From the NCBI GenBank assembly GCA_016169945.1, contig JADLSH010000359.1, positions 124,001 through 188,000 on the forward strand: a stretch of 64,000 nt of DNA, given 5' to 3'. This stretch comes from Trachythela sp. YZ-2020. Taxonomy: Eukaryota; Cnidaria; Anthozoa; Malacalcyonacea; Clavulariidae. Of this stretch, positions 10,288 to 20,869 are shown in pieces. Position 1 is the first letter of the stretch, and each line of letters begins with the position of its first letter. The notes beneath the pieces are model-generated. The model had not been told where the DNA came from, searched no databases, and saw nothing but the letters and a program-made list of their open reading frames with translations. A program made the translations under genes and the position numbers.

Positions 10288-11251
10288 AGCGATGACTATA
10301 TTGCAGGTATAGCTAACATAATAACAAAAAGTGGTTGATCGTCGTTGTTCGGTGTTCAACCGACCAATATCACTTTGTCCCCAATACTTTCCATTTTGCA
10401 GCCAACCTGGACAACACTGCAGCTTACTATAACATATGATAACCAACAAAACTGGAATAACCAGCAGTCCGCATTCACTGATGACCAGTCAGCCATACAG
10501 CAGTAGTAATATAGGTACCGTTCGATCTCCTTTTTTGAGGTGGGGCAAGGAGGCGCATTAAGAGGCGCGTCGTCATTAACATAAAAGGGGGCGCCCACTC
10601 ATCATTAGCTTATGAGGAGGCGCAACAAATTTAAATATCCCTAAATCTAACCCTAACTCTTTTTCTAACTCTAACCATGACCTTTCTCTAACGCTAACCC
10701 TGATCCTCTTTCTAACTCTAACCCTCTTTCTAAACCTTACCATATCCCTAGCCTCTCTCTAAACCTAACCCTCTCTCTAACTCTAACCCTTTCTGTAACA
10801 CTAATATTCACCTTTCGTCTAACCTTAACCCTCTCATATATCTTAGGATGTTATACAGTATCTTAAGATATCACATAGTAATTTAGGATATCGTACAGTA
10901 AGTATCCTAGAATTTCGTATTCTCTCGTTATGCTAATGATGAGCGCGCCGCCACATTTTATGTTAATAATGATGCGCCCCTTCATGCGCTCTCTTGCGCT
11001 CATCAAAAAGTGATCGAACGGTACCTATATTACCACAGCTGTATGACTGACTGGTCATAATTGACTGCCAACTGTTGGTTATTGCAGTTTGGTGGTTATC
11101 ATGGGTTATAGTAAGCTGAAGTGTTGTCCTTGTTGGCTGCAGAAGAGCAGGTACTGGGGACAGAGTAATAGCGGTCGGTTTAACACCCGGTAACTTCGAT
11201 CAACCATTCTTTGTAAATATGTTGGCTATACCTGCGCTATCTCGTCGTCGC
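10288..11251. repeat. Large inverted repeat downstream of the kinase gene
   Basis: Arms of about 220 bp (10288-10508 and 11032-11251) are inverted copies. Matching blocks include GGTATAGCTAACAT, CTGTCCCCAGTAC-like, CAGCCAACCTGGACAACACT and GACCAGTCAGCCATACAG, each found reverse-complemented on the other side with substitutions. The centre is occupied by the separate TA-flanked element. The arms could be an older MITE or a 3'UTR inversion; no target duplication was found for them. Confidence 0.6.
10509..11030. mobile_element. TA-flanked MITE with telomere-like interior
   Basis: Terminal inverted repeats begin ATATAGGTACCGTTCGATC and end with the exact complement, with TA on both sides (10507-10508, 11031-11032). 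Inverted similarity extends about 100 bp inwards (GGCGC-rich blocks with CATTAACATAAAA). The interior (10630-10830) is a degenerate array of CTAACCCT-like units, the complement of the TTAGGG telomere repeat, followed by ATATCTTAGGAT-type units. No coding capacity. Confidence 0.75.
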
Positions 11252-11313
11252 TATTGTTATTTTTGTCCATTTTTAATATATATATTACTGCATAATTACT
11301 GTGCCTTTGAACT

Positions 11314-11472
11314 TGTTGTGTTTTATGATTTATTGTATAACTATAATATTTAGTATAAAACTACATCCTTCGCTATCAACACTGCTTCCGCATACCGTTC
11401 CGAGCATACCATGTGCTCCTATGTCCTAGTGACGTATCCTGTCCGTGACGTCATAGGGACGTAGTCACTACA
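11314..11472 (-). repeat. Downstream (3') LTR of the Gypsy element
   Basis: 159 bp, identical to the copy at 15166-15324 and flanked outside by GAACT. Just inside it the coding strand has a polypurine tract. Unusually short for a Gypsy LTR. Confidence 0.95.
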
Positions 11473-11546
11473 TCACTTTCCTTTTTTTTTCTTTAATTAA
11501 TTGAACGTAACTATATATATAATGTTTCATAATATTGATAATATTG

Positions 11547-14500
11547 TCAAGTTACTATTGATGAATGTACAGGCAACCCATAATGTTCAATAGGCATGCG
11601 ATTCCTTGTTGATCTTCTCAGGACATCGTGTTGGTCCTCTTGCTGTATTTCCACAGCATTTTCTACGGCATTTCCACTGGTTCTAACCACTGGCATTTCG
11701 TCATCTTCTTCTTCTGCCATCCGCTTCTCCTTTGGAATTTTCCTGAAAAATGAAGAATTTCGAGTGATCCGATGGTCTTTATTTTCAGCTACAACCTTGG
11801 AACCCGTGATGGCCGTCACCGTATATGGCTGAGGAGAAAAGTTAGTTGATAACTTATTGTGCTTATGTTGCTTCACCAAAACCTGGTCACCCACTCTAAT
11901 GTTGCTTGGTCGAACATGTCGTCTATTATCCGCATATTGCTTGGCCTTATCTCTCTGCTTTCCTTGGTTTGTCTGGGCTTCGTTGTGTCTGTTGACTATT
12001 ATGGTATGTGCAATTGTTGGCAATTTCCTTGAATGTTGCGATTGAACAAAAGTTGTGCTGGGGAACTTTGGTTGTAGAGTGTGGGGTTTGCTGATAAGTA
12101 AGTAAGAACTTTGAGAGTTCCTGCTGCCATGGTCGCTTTTGCAAGTGTGCCGACCTGATAAATTTGCCAAGAGGCTTCATGAATGCTTCAGCCTCTGCAT
12201 TTCCTTGCAGCCATAATGGTGTGGATGTGCAATGTTTTATACCCATGGCAGTCATGTATTGGTTAAATTCATGCCCTGGAATGGCGGTCCATTATCCGAA
12301 ATGAGCTGGGCAGGGATACCGTGCCTCGCAAATATGGAATCCAATTTTGGAATGACTTTCTTCGCCGAAATGGACTTCAGAATTTCTACTTCTGGGAATC
12401 GTGAATAACAATCGATTACTACAAGTGCATAGTGTCCCGATGGGAGGGGCCCATAAAATCAACTTTAACTTTCTCCCATGGACGATCGGGCATGGGTGGT
12501 GACTGTATGGGTTCTGGTGGGTTAATGTGCGAGTTTGCCTGGCATGCCAAACAACGATCTACTGTTTCTTTTACTGTCTTGTCCATCCCGGGAAACCATA
12601 CTGATTCTCGCAACAGCGCTTTGGTTTTGGCTTGGCCCTGGTGCCCCTCGTGCGCAATGTTAACGACTTGTTGTCGAAGAGATGAGGGGACTAGTATTCG
12701 TGTGCCCCGTAGTAGTACATTGTTGCGAAAGTCAATTGTGAGTTCATCCTTAATATGCTTATATGGTTCTAGCTGACTATTGGTGACCCAATGTCCTGTT
12801 TCAACCGCCTCTCTTAAAGTACAGAGATCCTTATCCTCCAGTGTAGCCTTACTGATGTCACGAAGCGTGAGTGCGCTGGGGACTGCTGCAATGGTTACAA
12901 AGTTAACATATTCATCAGCTATGTTGCGTTGGATGACGTGACAAAAAATCTGCAGGGTTGTCTTTTCCCGCTTTGTAGACTACTTTAAAATCATATTGCT
13001 GCAACCGCAAGAACCATCTTTCGATCCTAGCTGGGGGTTTGGACAAAGGGTTAGCATAAATGATTTCAAGTGGTTTGTGATCTGTGTATAGTGTAAATGG
13101 GGCACCATAGAGGTACAGATGGAAGTGTTCTATACCCCAAACAATCGCAAGAGCTTCCTTCTCGGTCTGAGAATACCGTTTCTCAGTTGATGTGAGCGCT
13201 CGACTACCATAAGAGATTATTTGTGTTTTGGTTGCCCCTCTGGCTCGTTGTGCTAGAATTGCAGATAGTCCCACTGGACTTGCGTCAACTAGTATGACCG
13301 TTTCTTTGCCTGGATCGAAATAGCTCATCACAGGCTTACTTATCAAGGCAGTTTTGAGTGTTTCGTATGCCTTCTCTTGTTCATTCCCCATGTAAATGGA
13401 ATGTTTTGTGAGTAAGCATACGAAGTGGTTCAGTTATGGTGGCAAAATTAGGGATAAATTGTGCACTAAAGTTTGCCATCCCAAGTAAGCTACGGACTTC
13501 ACTTGGGGTTGTTGGGGTGGTACTGTTCGCAAGGGCTGATATTTGCTTTGGGTCGGGGCTAACACCGTCCTTAGAAAACACCAGACCAAAAAATCAAGAT
13601 TCTGTTTCAAAAACAAGCACTTACCCAAATTCAAGGTTAGTCCATTGGCCTCCAATCGTCGTAGGCATTCTTCCAAAGATGTGTTATGCTCTTCATAGGT
13701 GCTTCCAAATACCAGAATGTCGTCGGCGATATTCCGTACGCCCTTGATGCCTTGTAACACTTGCTGTAATGTATGTTGAAATATCTCTGCCGCCGAGTTA
13801 GTTCCGTAATTAAGTCGCTTGAATCGATATATACCTGTATGTGTGGCAAAGGTTGTGATATGTCGACTACTTGGAGATAATTCTAGCTGATGGTACGCTT
13901 GCGTCAAGTCCAGTTTTGTGAAAAACTTTGCGCCGTTTAGCTCTAACGAAACATCCTTTACAGTTGGAATCGGGTGTCGAACGCGTTTGATTGCATTGTT
14001 CGCTGCCCTCATATCAACACATAAACGTATATTATCGTCTTTCTTAGGGACAATAACCAGAGGAGAAATCCAGTCTGTTTCTTCGGTGTCGGGTACTGGT
14101 TCAATGATATCATCATGTTCTAATTTGGACAGTTCACGTTCTACTTTTCCGCGCAAGTGAAAGGGTATTCGGCGTTGCTTTTGAGCCACTGGCTTGACGG
14201 TTTCATCGATAATCAGCTCGATTTGTTTGTTTTGTAGCTTGCCTTGTCCATGAAAAACACGGAAATGATTGTTTACAATACGCTGTACACCTTTGTCTGG
14301 GATATTCACCTTTTGTGCCGCTTTGCTGCTGGGTTTGGTAGTTGTAACTTGGTTCAAATGTAATGTGATAAGTCCCAATTCTTCAGCCGTATTTGCACTA
14401 AGGAGACACCCCCCGTCAGCTTCTGTCACATAAATGGTTGCCACAGTGATCTTCTTCCGCGATTCGACGGTGGTTTGAAACTTGCCTTTCATTTTGACGG

Positions 14501-14891
14501 GTACGGCGCCATTGAATGGGTATGCCTTGATACGGGTCTTACTAAGTGTCATTGGTCCCAGTTGCTTGAAGGTAGACTGGTCGATGACATTGATAGTGGA
14601 TCCCGTGTCCACGGTAAATTTCACGTTATGTTTGTTTATCGTGACCTTAGTAGTGGGGTTATTTTTTTTCTTTGTCTTGACAGCATAACAATAGCTGGAC
14701 TCATCACTTGAACTGGATTCACTTTGATTATCCGGAGGGCCAACAACCGGTCGGATCTTGTTACCCCGGCGCTTATTCTCTTGATTCGGTGCTTCGTAAC
14801 CGAGTTTGGTACTGATCAATTGATTCATTGTTCTCTTGTGCGGCTTGGCGAAATTTGTATACCTCATAAAGGCGATGCTTTTGGGGTTCAA
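11547..14891 (-). pseudogene. pol: Gypsy Pol: protease, RT, RNase H, integrase (frameshifted)
   Basis: The longest open part (14891-13434) has protease (VDTGSTINVID), RT (IRLCVDMRAANNAI, FFTKLDLTQAYHQL, and the ADDILVFG active-site box). After a shift near 13585 comes the RT connection (13581-13381). After another near 13390 comes RNase H (YGSRALTSTEKRYSQTEKEA, YTDHKPLE) at 13391-12915. Integrase follows with its zinc-finger cysteines (RCLACQANSH) and a catalytic core broken near 12455. The C-terminal chromatin-side tail (VRVGDQVLVKQ-like) is at 12170-11547. At least three breaks coincide with short homopolymers (T6, G4, C4). The frames between breaks are clean, which is compatible with a near-intact element plus sequencing indels. 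Confidence 0.88.
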
Positions 14892-15153
14892 AATATTCGT
14901 TCAACTTTGCCACGGCTGTATTCAAATCGTCTCCAGTGTCCGGGAGCTGGCGAAATATCTCACGAACCCGCGAGCCAGCTTGATATAGAAGCAAGGCCCG
15001 TTGTCGTTTCTTGTCAGTTATGCCCGTTGCGACTAGATACATCTGAAAATCTTCTATCCATATCTTCCATTTGGGAGCGAGATTTGTTCCAATTTCGTTG
15101 TCCGGATCAAAAGGTGGCATAGGTTGTACCATAGAACCACTTGAAGTGGCCAT
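14773..15153 (-). CDS. gag: Gypsy Gag, shortened (no zinc knuckle)
   Basis: The start is the ATG at 15153 beside the primer-binding-like site; the frame runs MATSSGSMVQPMPPFDPDN. It contains the capsid-type block with RQLPDTGDDLNTAVAKLNEYF and FRQAAQENNESIDQYQTRL, typical of metazoan Gypsy Gag. It ends after about 127 codons. The rest of capsid and the CCHC nucleocapsid expected before the protease are absent: the sequence passes within a few codons into the linker that precedes protease in the other frame. This indicates an internal deletion, so packaging would need a helper Gag. Confidence 0.8.
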   Translation of the reverse strand: MATSSGSMVQPMPPFDPDNEIGTNLAPKWKIWIEDFQMYLVATGITDKKRQRALLLYQAGSRVREIFRQLPDTGDDLNTAVAKLNEYFEPQKHRLYEVYKFRQAAQENNESIDQYQTRLRSTESRE

Positions 15154-15165
15154 CCTCGTCGCCAA

Positions 15166-15324
15166 TGTTGTGTTTTATGATTTATTGTATAACTATAATA
15201 TTTAGTATAAAACTACATCCTTCGCTATCAACACTGCTTCCGCATACCGTTCCGAGCATACCATGTGCTCCTATGTCCTAGTGACGTATCCTGTCCGTGA
15301 CGTCATAGGGACGTAGTCACTACA
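15166..15324 (-). repeat. Upstream (5') LTR of the Gypsy element
   Basis: 159 bp, identical to 11314-11472. The gag ATG lies only 12 bases inside its inner border, so leader sequence is minimal. GAACT follows at 15325-15329. Confidence 0.95.
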
Positions 15325-15329
15325 GAACT

Positions 15330-16050
15330 ATGGATCATTTATTGTATATCATTGTAAGTGAATTAAGAACTGTAAATATATAATATTTTGACATATATTT
15401 ACCTGCCTGGCGTTTCGTTTTAACAACGACATCTTCAGAGAATATCAATTAGTAACAAGGACCTGGTACCAACGAGTTGTACCTTAATTGGTAAAACAAG
15501 ATTAGAATTCGCTTGGATTTCCTCGGGAATAATGTTTGCTCATTCCTGAAAACGGCAGTCAAAAATGAGTTTTGAAAATCAGCATTGTACAATGCTAGTT
15601 TATTTACTAATATTTTTTATTACTAGGATAGAACCCGTCAGCACAATGCTGGTATCAATGGGTGTCCTAGAAAGTACTTAGAATATTTACATGAATAATA
15701 CTGTCCATAGATATTTACAAATTATTATATATAGAATAACAAATAGTTAGGATGAAGTAATTGAGATGCATTCTCCGTCGAGTCGCTAATCATAACCATT
15801 TTAATTGGGAAATCAGACCCTCGCTGCTTTCACGCGTCAATACCAATTTCGCGGCTGGGGACTGCACTCACTTTATCCTTTCTTCAAGCGAGGTGGCCAG
15901 ATTTCTCCAAACAATGACACAATAATCCAAACAACGACGGACCTTAGACTTGTTAACAGTTTCGGCGGTAAATAATGTTAGGTGAGGTCGTATTTTTTTA
16001 GCATGCCAAGTTGCCCAGATACCTTCTTAAATAGCCGCGTGTATATTATA
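15330..16050. other. Gene-free AT-rich stretch
   Basis: No coding frame is recognised. It contains old repeat debris of unassigned type. Confidence 0.35.
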
Positions 16051-16830
16051 TGTTTCTAGATCTATCGCTCTATTGAAACGGGCGAAAAGTTTTGTAACTC
16101 ATGAGGCACAAATTAGTATATATAACTCATTAGTTTTACCTTATTTCACATACTGCTCAAATGTGTGGAGTGATGGTAGTTGTACACATAATAAAAAGCT
16201 ATACAAAATGAAAAAAAGGGCTGCGCGCGTAATCACAGGATCAAACTATGAAGTAAGATCTAAGGAAATATTTGAACGCTTAAGCTGGGAACCAATTGTA
16301 AAAATTCTTAAGAAACGTGAAATTATGATGGCCCTTCAAGGTGAATTACCAGAATACATATCTGAGATGTTTAAATTTAAACGTAATGATATCTATCAAC
16401 TAAGAGGCAATGACCGTAAACTTTACTTAGGAGAACCTAGCACTGACTTTATGAAGAAATCCTTTTCCTGGGAAGCTTCGGCATGGAACAAACTGCCAAA
16501 TTATGTTGTCAATAGATACAATCAACTCTCCACAAAATACTTTAAAACCTTAATTAGTAATTACTTTAATGATTTAGAGAGAGATAATTGACAATATTTA
16601 TGTGGCGGATAGTTCTCACTTTAGGGTTGTAAATAATAACCAGTGGGCCTGTGAGTAACCAATGGACCTGTGACTGTGAGAGTATATATTCAATATTTGT
16701 AGTGAATATTTTTTAGCATATTTAAAATAATTAGTAAACAAACGGCCTCTTGAAAAACAGCATTTACGCTGAAGGGCTACCGTTTTTGAATAAATTATAT
16801 AAAAAAATAACTAAATAAATAAATATTCAC
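16050..16830 (+). mobile_element. 5'-truncated LINE 3' end, C-terminal part of ORF2
   Basis: The frame 16073-16591 (172 codons) matches the C-terminal part of CR1-group ORF2 proteins: ISIYNSLVLPYFTYCSNVW, KKRAARVITG, a FMKKSFSWEASAWNKLP block and a terminal NYFNDLERDN. After the stop comes a 3'UTR whose end is a GC-rich hairpin (ACGGCCTCTTGAAAAACAGC, then GCTGAAGGGCTACCGT) and an AATA-rich tail. The same 3' end closes the copy at 54880-55566, so the hairpin is a family hallmark, probably the site its reverse transcriptase recognises. Confidence 0.85.
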
Positions 16831-17340
16831 TAAAATTAAGATGATGATCAATGTACACACCCCGCCCGTAGGTGGGATGGATCTTCTTTGAAACTACCCA
16901 TTAAGTTTAATATTTCTATATTGGAACTATAAAATTATATTAATCCATTGAATTGATGTTTGACTGATCAAAATAGCCAACCGTTTCCTTTCTTGAATCT
17001 TTTAGGAAATATTTATAAAAAATTTTATAGTTATTCCAGATATTGCACCCTCCCCGCCACACTTTTTGCCTGGACCAGTTCAACTTTTCACAAGAACAAT
17101 TCTGGAGTTCATTGCATGTGGTAGGGCAGAACCACGCCCCTGTCTACGATACTGATTGCCACCTTAAGTAAAATTGTCACGTGATATACGCGCTGTTATA
17201 ATGAAATAAAGTATGAGCAGTTTAATGAATCATTAGCACGACATCTTGTGGCTATACTATTAACGATACTATTGTGAAACATTAGTTCAAACCGAGTTCC
17301 AATACATTCAACCACAGAATCGGCCCTTGTAACTCGAGTT
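16831..17340. other. Gene-free stretch between two LINE remnants
   Basis: AT-rich with no feature I can name, apart from a short frame without similarity. Confidence 0.35.
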
Positions 17341-17344
17341 GTGT

Positions 17345-17972
17345 TCCATGGTCTGTGACTAGGCGATCGATGCACTACAATGTAATTACGCCAGTCTTGA
17401 AGCAATTACATTGGCTTCCAGTGAGCCATCGTATCATGTATAAGCTACTATTAATAACTTATAAAGCGTTAAATGGGCTATCACCTGGCTATATTAAAGA
17501 GTTACTACAACCATATACACCGACCAGGAACTTGAGATCCGCCTCAAAAAATCTACTGAAAATACCATCAGTTAAATTGGTCAACTATGGTCATAGGTCT
17601 TTCTCTTTTGCAGCACTAAAATTATGGAACTCACTTCCTGACAATATTCGTCATAGTGACTCACTGATTAGTTTTAAAGCTAACATCAAGACTTGTCTTT
17701 TTAAGCAGTTTTATGACTAGCTAACTGATTTAGTGTAAATAATTTTATTATATATGTATATATTTACAAATGATATTAATAGATAACATGTAATTTATAT
17801 TGTAGGCCACTAGTTTTAGAATAAACTCACTTTTCTATTTATTACCACTGGATGTAACAATAATATTTCTAAATCAAGTAGGCTTTATTGTAAATAAATT
17901 CGGTACAGCGCTATTGAGCTATAGGAAATAGGGCTATAAAAATGTACTATTATTATTATTATTATTATTACA
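17345..17972 (+). mobile_element. 5'-truncated LINE 3' end, second family (L2/CR1-like)
   Basis: The frame 17355-17720 reads ITPVLKQLHWLPVSHRIMYK, then LLITYKALNGLSPGYI, a LLQPYTPTRNLRSAS block and LWNSLPDNIR. This is the standard C-terminal region of invertebrate L2/CR1-type ORF2 and clearly differs from the family at 16073. A 3'UTR follows, ending in a GGCGCTAT-like motif and an ATT microsatellite tail (17945-17970). Confidence 0.85.
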
Positions 17973-18168
17973 ATGTGAATAACACAAAGTAGCGGGCGAG
18001 CCTACATCTACAATTGTGCCGAGTATTAAAGTGCAAAAATAATGATACTTTTGCACTTGATTGTAAACTTGCTTCTTGTGTCGGCCCACTAGATTGCATT
18101 TTACAAGACATACGAAAAAATAGTATGATGGAGAAGAAAATGTGAGATACGCAGTAGTTATCACTTTA

Positions 18169-18599
18169 GGCCAATTAAAAAAAATTTTTAGTTTTTCATC
18201 GCCGCCCGCCCCTGAAAAATTGGCCGCCCGAAACTTTTTTTTTATTATTATTAAATCGGAATTAGTCGGAAGTAGTCGGAAACCGAACGTTGGCGGGCAT
18301 TGTGTTTCAACATGCCTTTCGTTGTCGTGCAACTACGAAGAGGCACACAAGTCTTGAAGCCCTGGATAGGCGTACGAGTTCCGTTTAGGCATCGAAGTTA
18401 AAATGGCTCTTAACTGTGACTATTTCTTGCGCAGAGAAAATGTGTGAAATGGAAAACAACCTTTTAACCCGTTTTTGAAAGGAGAAATATACTACATACG
18501 CTATTAAAAAATAAATAATAAAAAAAATAAAAATCCGCCCGCCCTCCCCATATTTTTCAAAAAATCTGATGAAAAACTAAAAATTTATTTTAATTGGCC
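18169..18599. mobile_element. PIF/Harbinger-like MITE
   Basis: Ends are inverted repeats beginning GGCCAATTAAAAWAAATTTT and continuing TAGTTTTTCATC. The target duplication TTA lies at 18166-18168 and 18600-18602, as expected for Harbinger elements. Subterminal GC-rich CCGCCCGCC blocks lie inside both ends. No transposase frame. Confidence 0.8.
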
Positions 18600-18602
18600 T
18601 TA

Positions 18603-19050
18603 TATACACAGACGTTTTTGACATCTGGAAAATGTTTGAACTCAAAAACTTGGTCATTCAACTGGTAATGTTTTGCTACGGGAAGAAGTTTGATGGTATT
18701 ACGTATTGATACATTTTTTACGTATAGATGACATATAGGTCCGTATATTGAATATAGGTTTACCAGCTGGGGTGATATAGCAAATAGAAATATCCATATA
18801 TATCTGTGTCGTACCCCATTTATATTTAGCTCACGCTTGGCATTAAATGCAGCGATATCGGCCAAGTTCGCCTATCATTACTTTCAGCGGTCTTGCCCAC
18901 GGGCACAGATTAATGATGTAACCAGATGTCTCACTCAGACAACAATCGTGTCTGAGATTTTTTATACGCATGCGCAAGCCGTCATTTTGCCAGTAAGTGT
19001 AATACACGCCATTTTCCAACTATTTTTGTGATTAAGATAATTAAAACTCG
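18603..19050. other. Gene-free stretch
   Basis: No recognised gene or repeat boundary. A minus-strand frame (18590-18865) starts inside the MITE and has no familiar motif. Confidence 0.35.
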
Positions 19051-19400
19051 GTATTATAAGTATTGACAAAACAATTCTGTTACTTCTGCGTCTTTTTTAT
19101 GTTCCTTTTTCTCTAAAATAGGCATGTTTAGGGGGAAATGATTGATACTAAATCCGCAGTTCAGAGCGCAGGAAGTGGCATTTCTGGGCGTCAAATTTCA
19201 AAATATTCTCTAGAGAGCACCCCCCGGACCCCTTAATGATGCGAGGCCATTTTGTCACGGTTCGATCTTCCAACTGGCCTGTTATTCCTATTGAATTAAG
19301 GCGTTGTCCAACAAAATCGTCGTCAAAGTGAAGATATGCTGGATTCAAAAAATTACGTGTAATTGAGTGGTAAACTAGGAATGACAGCACTCAGAGACCA
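19050..19400. repeat. Dispersed repeat, paralogous to 55890-56215
   Basis: Both copies share AAGTATTGACAAAACAATT, TAAAATAGGCATGTTTAGGG and CTGGCCTGTTATTCCTATTG with similar spacing; this one also carries a CACCCCCCGGACCCC block. The repeat sits near the left side of unit A and of the shared part of unit C. Followed at 19441-19458 by a poly-C run. Confidence 0.7.
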
Positions 19401-19904
19401 CGTCCTTTTGCCAGCAAATGAGATACTTGCACCATCCCTAACCCCCCCCCCCCCCCCGCTTCTGCTTATACCTCTTCGCGACGGCCCTGTTGATGCGTGA
19501 TATAAATGAACAGAATAAGGTTGATATAAGCAAAAAGGGGGATGAATGACCTAGTTCAGATTAAGAGTGTTATAATGAAAATCCAGGAAGGCCTAGAGGC
19601 GATTACAAGAATACAAACATCTCAAGCCCCAGAGACTCAAGAATACAGACATTATCTGGAAGAGGATTCCCAGACCACCCGACAAGTTCGCACACATCCA
19701 GTTCACCATCTTCTTGTTAGGTCCCATTTCCTTGTTGCCCCCCAGTGAAGAATTTTAGAAAATGGCCCTGGTATTATCAGATATGAAACAGATAGACGTT
19801 CGTGGATTTCTTTGCTAAGAATCACATTGTGAGTTTTATCCAAGACGATCATTGCCTGATGAAAGTCTAGAAGAAGCCAGGCTTCAATTACAGGTCAATA
19901 GACC

Positions 19905-20045
19905 AATTGAAGCGTATCATTATATACGCATAGCCCAGACTTCATTCTTTTGAAAACACACAGAAACTTCAAACTTTACGTAAGATTGAATAGATTCAAA
20001 AGAATGAAGTCGAGGCTATGCGTGTATAATGGTACGCTCCAGTAA
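19905..20045. repeat. Conserved hairpin in R block, copy A
   Basis: The stem is formed by CGCATAGCC..GACTTCATTCTTTTGAA and its complement TTCAAAAGAATGAAGTCGAGG, extended outwards by GCGTATCATTATA / TATAATGGTACGC. The loop is about 45 nt. The same hairpin is at about 40085-40220 and 57085-57220. It may be a tiny palindromic MITE or a structured RNA; stem pairing is kept in all copies. Confidence 0.7.
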
Positions 20046-20869
20046 TTCTGTAAATGACTATGAATTAAACTAAATCACGAACCGATGGCTCTTTACGCAA
20101 ATTCCGCGGGAACTTGGGCAATAATCTATAAATTCAAAGTTTTTTATGAGAAAAGCTTTCGAAATACATTTGGACACAAATCAAACCGATAAAAACTTTA
20201 TTTTAATTGAACGCTTCAATGTCCTATTACATCGTTTAAATTTGGATGCAATTATTTGCTAACGTCATGGACTCGCTATATAAACGCTCGCATAGTAACG
20301 ACCTTTAATGAACTTGAAAATGATGTAAGATGACATAGAAATGTCGTTCAATTAAAATATAAAGATTTATCGCTTTCATTCGCGTCAAAAGATTTCACTC
20401 CTTTCAAAAATGATTTGAAACATGAGAACAGCACCAAGAATAAAAACAAATGATTTATTAGAACTTTATATAAAATATTTACATATCACGCTTGAAATAA
20501 CACACGAAGTAATGTTAACTGGACACCCAAAATAACTATTAAAGCTTATCTAGTTAGGTGTTCATTAAATGGTAATGTTGGAACATTTACTACCATTTTG
20601 TGTGATATCAAATTATTTTGCTCTAAAATTGATAAAGATTGGAAAACTTATGCAAAAATGTATAATCAATAATATCTCAATATTTTGATCTTGCAATATT
20701 AATACCTAAATATTTTAACCCTATTTTTTCTTTCTAATCTACATGCATTAAACGTCTTATTTTCTTCGGGGAAAGCTGTTCATTCAGTTACGCACACATG
20801 CATGAAGCACTGCACATTATATTTCCTTATTTAGCCCATAATGCCATTTTGTCACAACATATGTTCGTC

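Larger units (their letters stand above)
11314..15324 (-). mobile_element. Ty3/Gypsy LTR retrotransposon, very young insertion
   Basis: Two 159-bp LTRs (11314-11472 and 15166-15324), identical base for base, bound a minus-strand gag-pol. The target duplication GAACT is at 11309-11313 and 15325-15329. On the coding strand the LTR reads TGTAGTG...CACAACA. It is followed at once by a primer-binding-like TTGGCGACGAGG, and the far LTR is preceded by a purine tract (AAAGAAAAAAAAGGAAAG). Order of domains: short gag, protease, RT, RNase H, integrase, basic tail. That order (integrase last) is Gypsy, not Copia. Several single-base frameshifts break pol, and the gag nucleocapsid is missing. Confidence 0.95.
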
